DNA of 64,000 nucleotides. Origin: CAVXYG01 sp963766005. Its GTDB lineage: Bacteria; Actinomycetota; Actinomycetes; S36-B12; GCA-2699445. The translations under genes and the position numbers were made by a program. How positions within the stretch are numbered: the stretch's first letter is position 1; every line of letters starts with the position of its first letter. This document shows, piece after piece, positions 7,043 to 15,625 of the stretch. The stretch lies in assembly GCA_963766005.1 (NCBI GenBank), contig CAVXYG010000001.1:1-64000 (forward strand), written 5' to 3'. The notes beneath the pieces are model-generated. The model did not search any database. It was not told where the DNA came from and saw only the letters and a program-made list of their open reading frames with translations.

Positions 7043-8374
7043 CTACCCCGTCAGCGTGATCGGCTTCACCAGGTCGGCCCAGATCACGATGATGCCCGAG
7101 GCGATGAGCACCACGGCCACGGCATAGGTCACCGGCAGCATCCGCGCCGTATCGACCGGTCCGGGGTCCGCCGCGCCCCGGAGGAGGGCCAGTCTGCGGC
7201 GCACCCCCTCGTACCCGGCGGCAGCGACGTGCCCGCCGTCCAGCGGCAGCAGCGGCAGCAGGTTGAACAGGAAGAGGAAGAGGTTCAGCGAGGCGGCCAG
7301 CCCGATGAACGCCGCGGCCTTCGCCTTGATGGGCTCGTCGAGGGCGGCGATCTCGCCACCGATCCGGGAGACGCCGACCACGCCGACCGGGCCGTTGGGA
7401 TCCCGCTCCCCGCCGGAGATGAGGGTACCGGTGAGTTCCACCAGCCGGACCGGCAGCGAGATGAGCGCCTCGACCGATCGGACGGTCAGGTCCCACATGT
7501 AGCCGGGCACCGCTACCAGCGACATCGGCACATAGGCGGCATCCGGGCGTACTCCGACGAACGCCCGAACCTGTGTCTCCCCCGTCGGTTGGCCGTCCTC
7601 GTCGAGGACCGGGTACACGGCCTCGGCCAACGTCAGGGTCGTCGCACGCGGCTGCCCGCCGCGATCCAGATCGACCGTGACGGTGTCGCCGGGGCGGGCG
7701 TCGGCCAACACGGCGGTGAGGTCGTCCCAGGTCGACACCGGCGCTCCCTCCAGCGCCACGACGACATCGCCGACCTCGATATCCGCCGCGACGGCGGGGC
7801 TGGGCTCAGCATCGCAGGCGCCCCCCGGCAGCGGCTCGCCGAACGGCTCCCCCGCCGTCGGCACGCAGGGGACCACCTCGCGCACGGCGGTCGTGGTCTG
7901 CGGCGTTCCGATGCCCACCAGGAGCACGGCGAACAGGGCCGTGGCCAGGATCAGGTTCATGGCGGGGCCGGCCATCATGACGACCATGCGCCGGCGGACC
8001 GGCAGCTTGTAGAACACCCGGTCCTCGTCGCCGGGCTCGATCTCCACCATCGATTGGTCCCGCGCCTGCTCGACCATCGTGGCGAAGCGGCCTGTGGTGC
8101 TGGCCGGGACCATGCCGGGCGGCGCGTCCTTCCCCGGCGGCAGCATGCCGATGATGCGGACGTAGCCGCCCACGGGGATCGCTTTGAGGCCGTAGACCGT
8201 CTCGCCGCGGGCCCTGGTGAAGAGCTTCGGCCCGAAACCGACCATGAACTCGGTGACTTTCACGCCGTAGCGCTTGGCCGTCACGAAGTGGCCCCACTCG
8301 TGGAAGGCGATCGAGAAGCCGATCACGAGCACGAAGATGGTGATGCCGACCACATTGGCCGCGATGTCGGTCAT
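7043..8374 (-). CDS. rseP: RIP/site-2 zinc metalloprotease (M50)
   Basis: This is an intramembrane protease that cleaves membrane-bound regulators such as anti-sigma factors. The first transmembrane segment carries the zinc motif HEWGH (residues 26-30). A conserved GGYVRIIGM stretch follows, then a PDZ domain in the middle (VGDVVVALEGAPVSTWDDL). The C-terminal membrane part carries NLLPLLPLDGGHV, which provides the third zinc ligand. The predicted 443 residues are a normal length. I chose the ATG at 8374 because it overlaps the dxr stop (ATGA); the ATG at 8401 would lie inside dxr. Actinobacteria usually have ispG next in this operon; here the truncated accessory operon follows instead. Confidence 0.93.
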   Translation of the reverse strand: MTDIAANVVGITIFVLVIGFSIAFHEWGHFVTAKRYGVKVTEFMVGFGPKLFTRARGETVYGLKAIPVGGYVRIIGMLPPGKDAPPGMVPASTTGRFATMVEQARDQSMVEIEPGDEDRVFYKLPVRRRMVVMMAGPAMNLILATALFAVLLVGIGTPQTTTAVREVVPCVPTAGEPFGEPLPGGACDAEPSPAVAADIEVGDVVVALEGAPVSTWDDLTAVLADARPGDTVTVDLDRGGQPRATTLTLAEAVYPVLDEDGQPTGETQVRAFVGVRPDAAYVPMSLVAVPGYMWDLTVRSVEALISLPVRLVELTGTLISGGERDPNGPVGVVGVSRIGGEIAALDEPIKAKAAAFIGLAASLNLFLFLFNLLPLLPLDGGHVAAAGYEGVRRRLALLRGAADPGPVDTARMLPVTYAVAVVLIASGIIVIWADLVKPITLTG

Positions 8375-9579
8375 GAGCGCCCTTCTGCCCTTGTCCCCCA
8401 TGATGCGGCCTCGGCACGTGCTTGCGCATCAGCGGCGAGCACGTCGCCGATGTCGCCGATCGCCGCGTCGCTGCGGAAGCCGCCGTCGGTGGCCAAATGC
8501 GCGTCCAGGACATCGGCGATGACGGCGACGATGTCGAGGTAGGCGATGTCACCGGCCAGGAACCGCTCGACGGCGGCCTCGTTCGCCGCGTTGAACACCG
8601 CCGGTGCCGTTCCCCCCGCGGCTCCGGCGCGCCGGGCCAGCTGGACGGCGGGGAAGGCGCCGTGGTCGATCGGGGCGAAGTCCCATCGGGCTGAGCGGGT
8701 CCAGTCGATCGGTGCGATAGCGCCGGGCACCCGTTCGGGCCAGGACAGCCCCAGCGCGATCGGCAGCCGCATGTCCGGCGGGCTGGCCTGGGCGATGCTG
8801 GAGCCGTCGGCGAACTCCACGATCGAGTGGACGATCGACTGCGGATGCACCACCGCCTCGATCCGGTCCATCGGCACCCCGAACAGCAGATGCGCCTCGA
8901 TGATCTCCAGCCCCTTGTTCACCAGGGTCGAGGAGTTGATGGTGACCAGCGGACCCATGCTCCAGGTCGGGTGGGCCAGAGCCTGCTCGGGCGTGACGCC
9001 GTGGAGCTGGTCGCGGGTGCGGCCCCGGAACGGGCCCCCGCTGGCGGTGAGGACCAGTCGCGCGACCTCGTCCGGGGCACCGGCGCGCAGCGCTTGCGCC
9101 AACGCCGAGTGCTCCGAGTCCACCGGCACGATCTGGCCAGGACCGGCCAGGCGGCGCACGAGCGGCCCGGCGATGATGAGCGACTCCTTGTTCGCCAGGG
9201 CGAGCGTGGTCCCGGACCTCAGCGCCGCCAGGGTCGAGGGCAGGCCGGCGGCGCCGGCGAGACCGTTGAGCACGACGTCGGCGGGAGCCGCGGCGATCGC
9301 TGCGACCGCCTCGGGGCCTTCGTCGATACGCACGGCGGATCCGCCTCGCGAAGCCAGCGCATCGTGCACCCTGACTGCGGCATCGGCATCGGCTACCGCG
9401 ATGCGCCCGACATCGAAGGCCAGCGCCTGCCGAGCCAATGCGTCCGGCCGCCGGCCGGTCGCCGCCAGCCCCCCGACCCGGAAACGGTCGCGATTGCGCG
9501 CGATGACATCGAGGGCCTGCGTCCCGATCGATCCGGTGGAGCCGAGGATCGTGACGCTGCGGCGAGCTGGCGTAGCCAT
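8371..9579 (-). CDS. dxr: 1-deoxy-D-xylulose-5-phosphate reductoisomerase
   Basis: The enzyme converts DXP to MEP with NADPH, the committed step of the non-mevalonate isoprenoid pathway. The N-terminal nucleotide-binding motif GSTGSIG is clear. The metal and substrate region (VPVDSEHSAL; LTASGGPFRG; HPTWSMGPLVTINSSTLVNK) and the C-terminal FNAANEAAVERF are all intact. The start is the ATG at 9579 (MATPARRSV) rather than an upstream in-frame codon; it gives 402 residues, the usual size. It overlaps rseP by 4 bp and is divergent from the acyl-CoA dehydrogenase gene. Confidence 0.96.
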   Translation of the reverse strand: MATPARRSVTILGSTGSIGTQALDVIARNRDRFRVGGLAATGRRPDALARQALAFDVGRIAVADADAAVRVHDALASRGGSAVRIDEGPEAVAAIAAAPADVVLNGLAGAAGLPSTLAALRSGTTLALANKESLIIAGPLVRRLAGPGQIVPVDSEHSALAQALRAGAPDEVARLVLTASGGPFRGRTRDQLHGVTPEQALAHPTWSMGPLVTINSSTLVNKGLEIIEAHLLFGVPMDRIEAVVHPQSIVHSIVEFADGSSIAQASPPDMRLPIALGLSWPERVPGAIAPIDWTRSARWDFAPIDHGAFPAVQLARRAGAAGGTAPAVFNAANEAAVERFLAGDIAYLDIVAVIADVLDAHLATDGGFRSDAAIGDIGDVLAADAQARAEAASWGTRAEGRS

Positions 9580-9646
9580 GGCTCCATTGTGGTGCAGGGC
9601 CAACCCGGCAGGGTTGCGGCGGGCGCGGGCTCGCTACCGTCGACGA
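9580..9646. promoter_or_regulatory. divergent promoter region of dxr and the acyl-CoA dehydrogenase gene
   Basis: This 67-bp spacer serves two divergent genes. On the plus strand TACCGT (9635-9640) lies six bases before the ATG at 9647, the spacing expected for a leaderless transcript. A small dyad, CAACCC-GGCA-GGGTTG (9601-9616), sits between the two starts and could be an operator. No ribosome binding site precedes the plus-strand ATG. All of this is inference from sequence pattern. Confidence 0.4.
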
Positions 9647-10831
9647 ATGGCTGCTCGTCACCGATCCACCGACCCGCGCGCGATTCCACTGCTCGACCCC
9701 GAGCTGCTGCTCAGCGAGCAGGAGCGCTCGTTGCAGGAGCGCGTCGCCTCGGTGGCCGCGCCGTGGCGCCCCCTGATCGCCGAGTGGTTCGCCGAGGAAT
9801 CCGTGCCGGTGCCGGAAGTGGCGCGCACGATGGGCGCAGCCGGACTGCTCGGAATGACGCTGCCTGCGCCGTACGGGTCCGGTGCGAGCGCCGTGGAGTA
9901 CGGACTGGCCTGCCTGGAGGTCGAGGCGGTGGATTCCGGTCTGCGATCGCAGCTGTCGGTCCAGGGGTCGCTGGCCATGCACGCGATCCACGCGTTCGGC
10001 ACTGCGGAGCAGCACCGGCACTGGCTGCCGGGCATGGCGGCCGGCGATGTCCTGGGCGGCTTCGCCCTCACCGAGCCCGATGTCGGGTCCAACCCCGCGG
10101 AGTGCCGGACCCGCGCGGTCCGCACCGCGAGCGGCTGGGTCCTCGATGGCACCAAGAAGTGGATCACCAACGGCCCCGTGGGGCAGCTCGTGGTGACCTG
10201 GGCCGCCACCGAGGAGGGGATGCGCGCCTTCATCGTCCCGACCGACGCCCCCGGCGTCACGATGTCCGACATCCCGGGCCGGCTGTCGCTGCGGGCGAGC
10301 CGTTCCGGCGAGATGGTGCTCGACCACGTGGAGCTCGGCGAGGATCACCGACTGCCCGGGGCGCGCGGGCTGAGGGCGCCGCTCTCGTGCCTGAACGAGG
10401 CTCGCTTCGGCATCATCTTCGGGACACTGGGCGCGGCCCGCGACAGCCTGCTCGCGGCCATCGACTACACGGTCGGACGGGAGCAGTTCGGCAAGCCCTT
10501 GGCCGGGTTCCAGCTCGTGCAGGCCGAGCTGGCCGACATGGCCTCGGCGCTCGCCGGAGCGTTTGTGCTGGCCGTGCACCTGGGTCGGATCAAGGACGCC
10601 GGCAGCATCACCCCGGCCCAGGTCAGCCTGGGCAAGCGCACCAGCGCGGCAACCGCCCTCGGCATCGCCCGCCGCGCCCGAGCCCTGCACGGCGCCAACG
10701 GCGTGCTGTTGGAGCATCCGCCGATGCGCCACGCAGCGAATCTGGAGTCGGTGGTCACCTACGAAGGCACGCATGAGATGCACACGCTGGTCCTCGGACA
10801 GGAACTGACGGGGGTGCCGGCGTTCCGGTGA
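9647..10831 (+). CDS. glutaryl-CoA dehydrogenase-like acyl-CoA dehydrogenase
   Basis: This FAD enzyme oxidises acyl-CoA and hands electrons to ETF. The protein has 394 residues. Its FAD and substrate region reads VDSGLRSQLSVQGSLAM, then GGFALTEPDVGSNP and KKWITNGP. The C-terminal catalytic glutamate lies in YEGTHEMHTLVLGQ. These features match glutaryl-CoA dehydrogenase (lysine/tryptophan degradation, with decarboxylation) better than fatty-acid dehydrogenases, though substrate is not proven. The ATG at 9647 fits a leaderless start; the frame extends upstream only as antisense of dxr. It is monocistronic between divergent dxr and a lipoprotein gene. Confidence 0.88.
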   Translation: MAARHRSTDPRAIPLLDPELLLSEQERSLQERVASVAAPWRPLIAEWFAEESVPVPEVARTMGAAGLLGMTLPAPYGSGASAVEYGLACLEVEAVDSGLRSQLSVQGSLAMHAIHAFGTAEQHRHWLPGMAAGDVLGGFALTEPDVGSNPAECRTRAVRTASGWVLDGTKKWITNGPVGQLVVTWAATEEGMRAFIVPTDAPGVTMSDIPGRLSLRASRSGEMVLDHVELGEDHRLPGARGLRAPLSCLNEARFGIIFGTLGAARDSLLAAIDYTVGREQFGKPLAGFQLVQAELADMASALAGAFVLAVHLGRIKDAGSITPAQVSLGKRTSAATALGIARRARALHGANGVLLEHPPMRHAANLESVVTYEGTHEMHTLVLGQELTGVPAFR

Positions 10832-11122
10832 GGTGGGCCGATCGCCGCCGGTGTCCCCCGGCTCAGAGATCGGCACAGTCTTCGCCACGGGGCGAATCCC
10901 CGGTCGGGTCGTCCCCGGGCACGTCGCGGCTCCGGATCTGCTGCCTGAGGAATTCTCGACGTTCCCCCAACCGGGATGCCGCCCCCGGGATGAGCCGTGG
11001 TCGCCACCGCAACCGCTGCCCGGGCCGTTGGGCCCCGGTCGGCCGAGCAGCAGCCCGCCGCGCCGTCGTGGGCGGCGCTGCCCGGCGCAGCGGACTCCCC
11101 GCACACCTGGGGCGCATACGCT

Positions 11123-11881
11123 GTGACGGTGCTCCTGCCTCTGGCTATCGGCTCGCTGACGATCGCGCTTCTCGTGTCGTGCTCGCACGCCGCCCCGGTC
11201 AGCCCGAGACCCCTGGCAGGGAGCTCGTGGATCCTCACCGCAGTGGCCGCGGAGCGCGCCATGCGTCCCAGCGTCGATGCCAGCGCCTCCCTGAACTTCG
11301 GCGCTGACGGCACGATCGCCGGGAGCACGGGCTGCAATCGCTTCACCGGGACGTGGACCGCTCAGGCCGATCGACTGACCATCGCGCCGGGGGCGACGAC
11401 GATGCGCGGATGCCCCGACCAGCTCGGTGCCCAGGAGGCGGCGGTCCTTGCTGCGCTGGGCGCAACGCATCGGTTCCGCCGCAGCGGCGAGTCCCTCGTC
11501 CTGCTCGGCTCCGATGGCGTCGTGCTGGCGCAGTACCGGGCTGCCGCCGGGGCATTGGCGGGCACGTCGTGGCAGGCGACCGGGGTGAACAACGGCCGCG
11601 GCGGTGTCGTGTCCACAACCGCGACCGGGGCGCTGTCCTTGACCTTTGCCGGGGACGGGACAGTGAGCGGATTCGACGGTTGCGGCGCATTCGCCGGCTC
11701 CTTCGCCACCGACGGTGCCCGGATCAGCATCGACGCCGAGCCGGCCGTCTCCTGCGGGGACCCGGAGCAGCTGGCCTACCTCTCCGCGCTGCGCAACGCG
11801 ACGACCTGGCGGGTGGACGGCAACCGGCTGGAGCTGCGCGACGACGAGGGCGCGCTGCAAGCCGGGCTCGTGCAGGCCTGA
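11123..11881 (+). CDS. META-domain (HslJ-like) lipoprotein
   Basis: The product is a predicted surface lipoprotein. From the GTG at 11123 it starts VTVLLPLAIGSLTIALL and reaches a lipobox ending in VSC. Two copies of the META/HslJ fold follow, each opening with a LAGTSW-type motif (LAGSSWILTAV; LAGTSWQATGV) and having a GCN or GCGAF turn (GSTGCNRFTGTW; FDGCGAFAGSF). Such domains in HslJ relate to heat and novobiocin tolerance in E. coli; a role here is unknown. A longer frame from 10997 exists, but the signal peptide fixes the start. Its last codons lie in a 32-bp tandem repeat. Confidence 0.75.
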   Translation: MTVLLPLAIGSLTIALLVSCSHAAPVSPRPLAGSSWILTAVAAERAMRPSVDASASLNFGADGTIAGSTGCNRFTGTWTAQADRLTIAPGATTMRGCPDQLGAQEAAVLAALGATHRFRRSGESLVLLGSDGVVLAQYRAAAGALAGTSWQATGVNNGRGGVVSTTATGALSLTFAGDGTVSGFDGCGAFAGSFATDGARISIDAEPAVSCGDPEQLAYLSALRNATTWRVDGNRLELRDDEGALQAGLVQA

Positions 11882-11930
11882 CTCCCCCGCTGGCCGGGCT
11901 CGTGCAGGCCTGACTCCCCCGCTGGCCGGG
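11861..11930. repeat. 32-bp direct tandem repeat spanning a stop codon
   Basis: The unit at 11861-11892 (begins GCCGGGCTCGTGCAGGCC) is repeated exactly at 11893-11924, and a third copy starts but breaks off after six bases. The first unit contains the last codons and TGA of the META lipoprotein gene, so the second copy is an untranslated duplicate of its 3' end. It looks like a recent slippage duplication. Confidence 0.9.
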
Positions 11931-12072
11931 CCGATGCCCAGGGCACCGACCTGGTCCAGCAGTCCGATCCGTGCCCGGACATCGGCGCGCATCCGCTGTT
12001 CCTGCGTCGTGGCCCTCCGACGGTCGCGAGACGCCCCCTCGTCGTGCCCGTCCCGACGTGAGCGCCGGGGAG

Positions 12073-12618
12073 CTACGCCCTCGAGGGCGACGTGACCGGC
12101 ACCTTGATCGATCCCATCGACTCGATCGGGTGCCAGGTCTTGTCCGACAGCACAATGCCGAGGCAGGCGATACCGCGGTCGTTCACGACCTCCCGCGATT
12201 CCGCTGTCGGGAAGATCGGGGCCACGTCGAACCGGCTGTCGACGAATGGCTCTCCGGTGTACTCCTCCACGGCCGCCGCACGTGCCTCGTACACCCGGCT
12301 CGTCAGCACTTCCTCGCTCGGCAACTCCGCCTCGCCGGAGAAGAAGTCGTCGTCGACGAGGACGACTTCCCCGGTGTGCGCCTCGCTGCACGACACGGCG
12401 TCGTCTTGCGCCACCTCGAGGACGGCATCGGCGTCCGCCTCGTCGACCGACGCCGGCAACGATGGGTCGTTCACGCAGTCTCCGACCTGCAGCGCGAGGA
12501 CCCCGAGGTCGCCGCCCTGAGTGATCTCGCCGGCATCGTCCCTGACGGTGGTGTCGACCACGCTACTGGCACATCCCGCCAGGGCCAGGAGCGAAAGCCC
12601 GGCCAAGCCCACCAGCAT
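12073..12618 (-). CDS. septum-formation-family lipoprotein
   Basis: From the ATG at 12618 the product begins MLVGLAGLSLLALAGCASS, a short hydrophobic signal with lipobox LAGC, so it is probably exported and lipid-anchored. The mature part has VGDCVNDPSLP and later VSCSEAHTGEVVLVDDDFF, the paired cysteines and histidine typical of the actinobacterial septum-formation domain (PF13845-like), followed by an acidic C-terminal half. Length is 181 residues. AAGGA lies just upstream of the ATG. The frame extends upstream, but only the signal peptide makes sense as an N-terminus. The exact molecular role of this family is not established. Confidence 0.65.
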   Translation of the reverse strand: MLVGLAGLSLLALAGCASSVVDTTVRDDAGEITQGGDLGVLALQVGDCVNDPSLPASVDEADADAVLEVAQDDAVSCSEAHTGEVVLVDDDFFSGEAELPSEEVLTSRVYEARAAAVEEYTGEPFVDSRFDVAPIFPTAESREVVNDRGIACLGIVLSDKTWHPIESMGSIKVPVTSPSRA

Positions 12619-12988
12619 GGAGTCCTTGATCCCCCGTTGACCCCTTCCTCTTCTGCAATCTTCCAGAGGAACGCATCTCCTCAAATCTGCACTTTTCGTG
12701 ATCGGCCGATGACTTGCCGTAATTGTGCGGGCGCCACTGGCGCATCCACCGCCGCAGCGACCCCCGTGCCACGGCACGGCAGGACCCGCGGGCCGCGGAG
12801 CAGGGAATGAGCGACCGAGCCGACCGATACCGGCGCACCTGTCACCCGGCTTGCGGCGCGGCGCGATGGTCCTCGCTACCGCGGCAAAGGCCTTCGCGCC
12901 CCGCTGCGGTTTCGGGCGCGGTGCTGATCGATCGAGGGCCTTCTGACCCGTCACCGAACAGCAACGGGGCCGGCCGTCCCCGGGAGCG
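12619..12988. other. intergenic region, nothing identified
   Basis: No credible gene is present in the 370 bp between rlmN and the septum-formation lipoprotein gene. The part close to 12640-12730 is noticeably AT-richer than its surroundings, as expected for a promoter reading toward the lipoprotein gene, but I could not fix -35 and -10 boxes. Confidence 0.5.
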
Positions 12989-14098
12989 CTACTCCGGCGC
13001 CGCAGCCAGTTGCCCGCAGGCGCCGTCGATCTCCTGGCCCCGAGTGTCCCGGACGCTCACCGCGATCCGGCGGCGACGCAGCGCCGCGACGAAGGCGTCC
13101 TCGTCGGACCGCCGCGACGCGGTCCACTTGGAGCCGGGGGTGGGGTTGAGCGGGATGAGGTTCACGTGGGCCAGATGACCGCTCAGCAGGTCGGCCAGAG
13201 CTTCGGCCCGCCAGACCTGGTCGTTGATATCGCGGATCAGCGCGTACTCGATGCTCACGCGTCGGCCTGTGGCCTCGGCGTAGCCCCAAGCGGCGTCCAG
13301 CACTTCGGCAACCGGCCACCGGTTGTTCACCGGCACGAGTTCGTCGCGCAACTCGTCGTCCGGAGCGTGCAGGGAGACTGCCAGCGTCACCGGGATGCCC
13401 TCGGTCGCCAGCTCACGCATCCGGGGGACCAGCCCGACCGTGCTGACGGTGATCTTGCGCGCGGAGATGCCCAGCCCGGCCGGCGCCGGGGCCGTCAACC
13501 GTCGAACCGCGGCGATGACCGCCCGGTAGTTCGCCATGGGCTCGCCCATACCCATGAAGACGATATTCGACACCCGGCTGCCGGCACCGTCGCCCAGATC
13601 GGAGACCGCCATCTCCCGTGCACCGGCAAGGACCTGCTCGACGATCTCGGCGGTGGAGAGGTTGCGCGTCAGGCCCGCCTGACCCGTGGCGCAGAAGGGG
13701 CAGTTCATGCCGCACCCGGCCTGGGACGAGACGCACATCGTGACCCGGTCGTCGTAGCGCATCAACACGCTCTCGACCAACGCACCCTCGTGCAGGCGCC
13801 ACAGCGACTTGCGAGTCTCCCCGTCGTCGGTCATCTGCTCGCGCACCGGTGTCAGCAGCGGCGGAAACAGCTGCTCGGCGATCTGCGTGCGCATGCCCTT
13901 GGGAAGGTCGGTCCACTGCGTCGGATCGGACGACAGTCGGCCGAAGTACTGCCGGGCGATCTGGTCGGCCCGGTATGCCGGATAGCCGAGGTCCGCCAGC
14001 GCTTCGGCGCGCTCCTTCGGTTCAAGATCGGCGAAGTGGCGCGGCGGCTTCCCCCGCCGCGGCGCTTCGAAGACCAGCAGTGGGGCGTCGGTCGCCAT
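12989..14098 (-). CDS. rlmN: 23S rRNA (adenine-2503-C2)/tRNA-A37 dual-specificity radical SAM methyltransferase
   Basis: RlmN methylates A2503 of 23S rRNA and A37 of some tRNAs. The radical-SAM cluster motif is visible as CGMNCPFC (CxxxCxxC). The family motifs YDDRVTMCVSSQAGC, VFMGMGEPMANY, HAPDDELRDELVPVN and VRDTRGQEIDGACGQL are intact, including the catalytic cysteine of the last one. Length 369 residues. The ATG at 14098 is used; the longer frame begins at a TTG inside cdsA. It follows cdsA with almost no gap, so they are probably cotranscribed. Confidence 0.96.
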   Translation of the reverse strand: MATDAPLLVFEAPRRGKPPRHFADLEPKERAEALADLGYPAYRADQIARQYFGRLSSDPTQWTDLPKGMRTQIAEQLFPPLLTPVREQMTDDGETRKSLWRLHEGALVESVLMRYDDRVTMCVSSQAGCGMNCPFCATGQAGLTRNLSTAEIVEQVLAGAREMAVSDLGDGAGSRVSNIVFMGMGEPMANYRAVIAAVRRLTAPAPAGLGISARKITVSTVGLVPRMRELATEGIPVTLAVSLHAPDDELRDELVPVNNRWPVAEVLDAAWGYAEATGRRVSIEYALIRDINDQVWRAEALADLLSGHLAHVNLIPLNPTPGSKWTASRRSDEDAFVAALRRRRIAVSVRDTRGQEIDGACGQLAAAPE

Positions 14099-14099
14099 G

Positions 14100-15041
14100 T
14101 CAGATGCCAAGGAACCAGGCGAAGAACGCCCAGGAGACGAAGGCGTTGGGAATGAGCGAATCCAGCCGGTCCATCACCCCGCCGTGCCCCGGCACCAGAG
14201 TGCCCATGTCCTTCACCCCGAGGTCGCGCTTCAGCGCGCTTTCGACGAAGTCGCCCAGGGTCGCGGTCACCGTCATCGCCAGCCCCAGGACGACGCCCTG
14301 CCACCACGAGGCCTCCAGCGCGAAGGTGAACATCAGCGCACCCAGCAGCGCCTGCAGGGTCAACGATCCGGCGAATCCCTCCCAGGACTTCTTCGGAGAG
14401 ATGCTCGCATCCATGGGGTGCTTGCCGAAGAGCACACCGGCGATGTAGCCGCCGATGTCGCTGCCCACCGTGAGCAGGACATAGGTCGCGATGAGCCAGG
14501 CGCCGGTGTCCAAGCCGAGGGGGCCCTCCCCCTCGGCGGCCAGCGTCAGCACGGCGAAGCCGAGCATCAGCGGCAGGTAGGCAGCCACGAACACACTGCC
14601 GGTGACGTCCTGCACATAGCCCTGGACGCGGAATGCGCCGTCGTCGCGGACCCGGAGACGGAAGAGCATCAGTACCAGGACGAGCACGGCGAACGACACC
14701 AGATGGCCCACCACGCCGACCTCGTAGGCCACGAACGCGATGATCGGCAGCGACACCAGGATGGGGATGCGCAGGATTCGGTACCCGTGACCCCTCATCG
14801 CATCGCTCAACTCGACCGCGCCGGCCCAGACAGCGACCACGCCCACCACCGCGAAGAGCCACTTGGCGAACACCAGGCTGACGGCCACCAGAATCAGCAG
14901 CCCTGCGCCGACCCCGACTGCGACGGGCAGGTTGCGGCCGGCCCGAGACGCCTTGGGTGCCTCGGGAGCAGGCGCCTGCTCATCCGGCCCGGGTGTACCG
15001 GGCGGACCTGCCTGATCGTCGGTCGTGGGATCGTCGCTCAT
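14100..15041 (-). CDS. cdsA: phosphatidate cytidylyltransferase (CDP-diacylglycerol synthase)
   Basis: This membrane enzyme makes CDP-diacylglycerol from phosphatidate and CTP, the precursor of all phospholipids. After a Pro/Ala-rich cytoplasmic N-terminus of about 35 residues come about eight hydrophobic segments. The CDS signature is clear near the C-terminus: SDIGGYIAGVLFGKHP, SPKKSWEG, then GDFVESALKRDLGVKD and PGHGGVMDRLDS. Length 313 residues. It sits in the conserved frr-cdsA-rlmN order, 1 bp from the frr stop and from rlmN, so one transcript is likely. Confidence 0.95.
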   Translation of the reverse strand: MSDDPTTDDQAGPPGTPGPDEQAPAPEAPKASRAGRNLPVAVGVGAGLLILVAVSLVFAKWLFAVVGVVAVWAGAVELSDAMRGHGYRILRIPILVSLPIIAFVAYEVGVVGHLVSFAVLVLVLMLFRLRVRDDGAFRVQGYVQDVTGSVFVAAYLPLMLGFAVLTLAAEGEGPLGLDTGAWLIATYVLLTVGSDIGGYIAGVLFGKHPMDASISPKKSWEGFAGSLTLQALLGALMFTFALEASWWQGVVLGLAMTVTATLGDFVESALKRDLGVKDMGTLVPGHGGVMDRLDSLIPNAFVSWAFFAWFLGI

Positions 15042-15042
15042 G

Positions 15043-15600
15043 TCACACCTCGAGGAGTTCTGATTCCTTGTGTTTCAGCAGCTCGTCCACCCGCGCGACA
15101 TGTGCCGCCGTGAACGAGTCCAGCTGCTTCTCGGCGCGCTTGGCCTCGTCCTCCCCCGCGTCTCCGTCCTTGATCATCTTCTCCAGGTGCTGCATGCTGT
15201 GGCGCCGAATGTTGCGGATCGACACCTTGGCATCCTCCGCCTTCGTGCGGGCCAGCTTGATGTACTCGCGGCGGCGCTCCTCGGTCAGCTCCGGCAGGAC
15301 CACGCGGATGATGGAGCCGTCATTGGCCGGGTTCACGCCGAGGTCTGAATCCCGGATCGCCTTCTCAATGCCGACCAGCGATCCCTTGTCGTAGGGGCTC
15401 ACGATGATCATGCGCGCCTCCGGCGACTGGAACGATGCCAACTGGTTCAAGGGCGTCGGCACGCCGTAGTACTCGACGCTGACCTTGTTGAACATCGCCG
15501 GATTCGCCCGGCCGGTGCGGATCGTGGCGAAGTCCTCGCGCGCCACCTCCACGGCCTTGTCCATCTTGTCCTCGGCCTCGAGGAGTTCCTCGTCGATCAC
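15043..15600 (-). CDS. frr: ribosome recycling factor
   Basis: RRF splits post-termination ribosomes together with EF-G. The 185-residue product is exactly the usual length when started from the GTG at 15600 (VIDEELLEAEDKMDKAVEVA). Family motifs are visible: RTGRANPAMFNKV, YYGVPTPLNQLASF, IRDSDLGVNPANDG and RVVLPELTEERRREYIK. The frame is open upstream but that part overlaps the pyrH end and is not protein-like. It lies 25 bp downstream of pyrH, the normal actinobacterial arrangement. Confidence 0.97.
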   Translation of the reverse strand: MIDEELLEAEDKMDKAVEVAREDFATIRTGRANPAMFNKVSVEYYGVPTPLNQLASFQSPEARMIIVSPYDKGSLVGIEKAIRDSDLGVNPANDGSIIRVVLPELTEERRREYIKLARTKAEDAKVSIRNIRRHSMQHLEKMIKDGDAGEDEAKRAEKQLDSFTAAHVARVDELLKHKESELLEV

Positions 15601-15625
15601 GTCCGCTCCAGTCGCGTGTGGGCTG

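Noticed and set aside
8549..12391. 1280-codon minus-strand open frame
   Set aside because: It overlaps dxr, the acyl-CoA dehydrogenase gene and a lipoprotein gene in other frames or antisense; its translation is Arg/Gly/Pro-rich without motifs, as expected for high-GC shadow frames.
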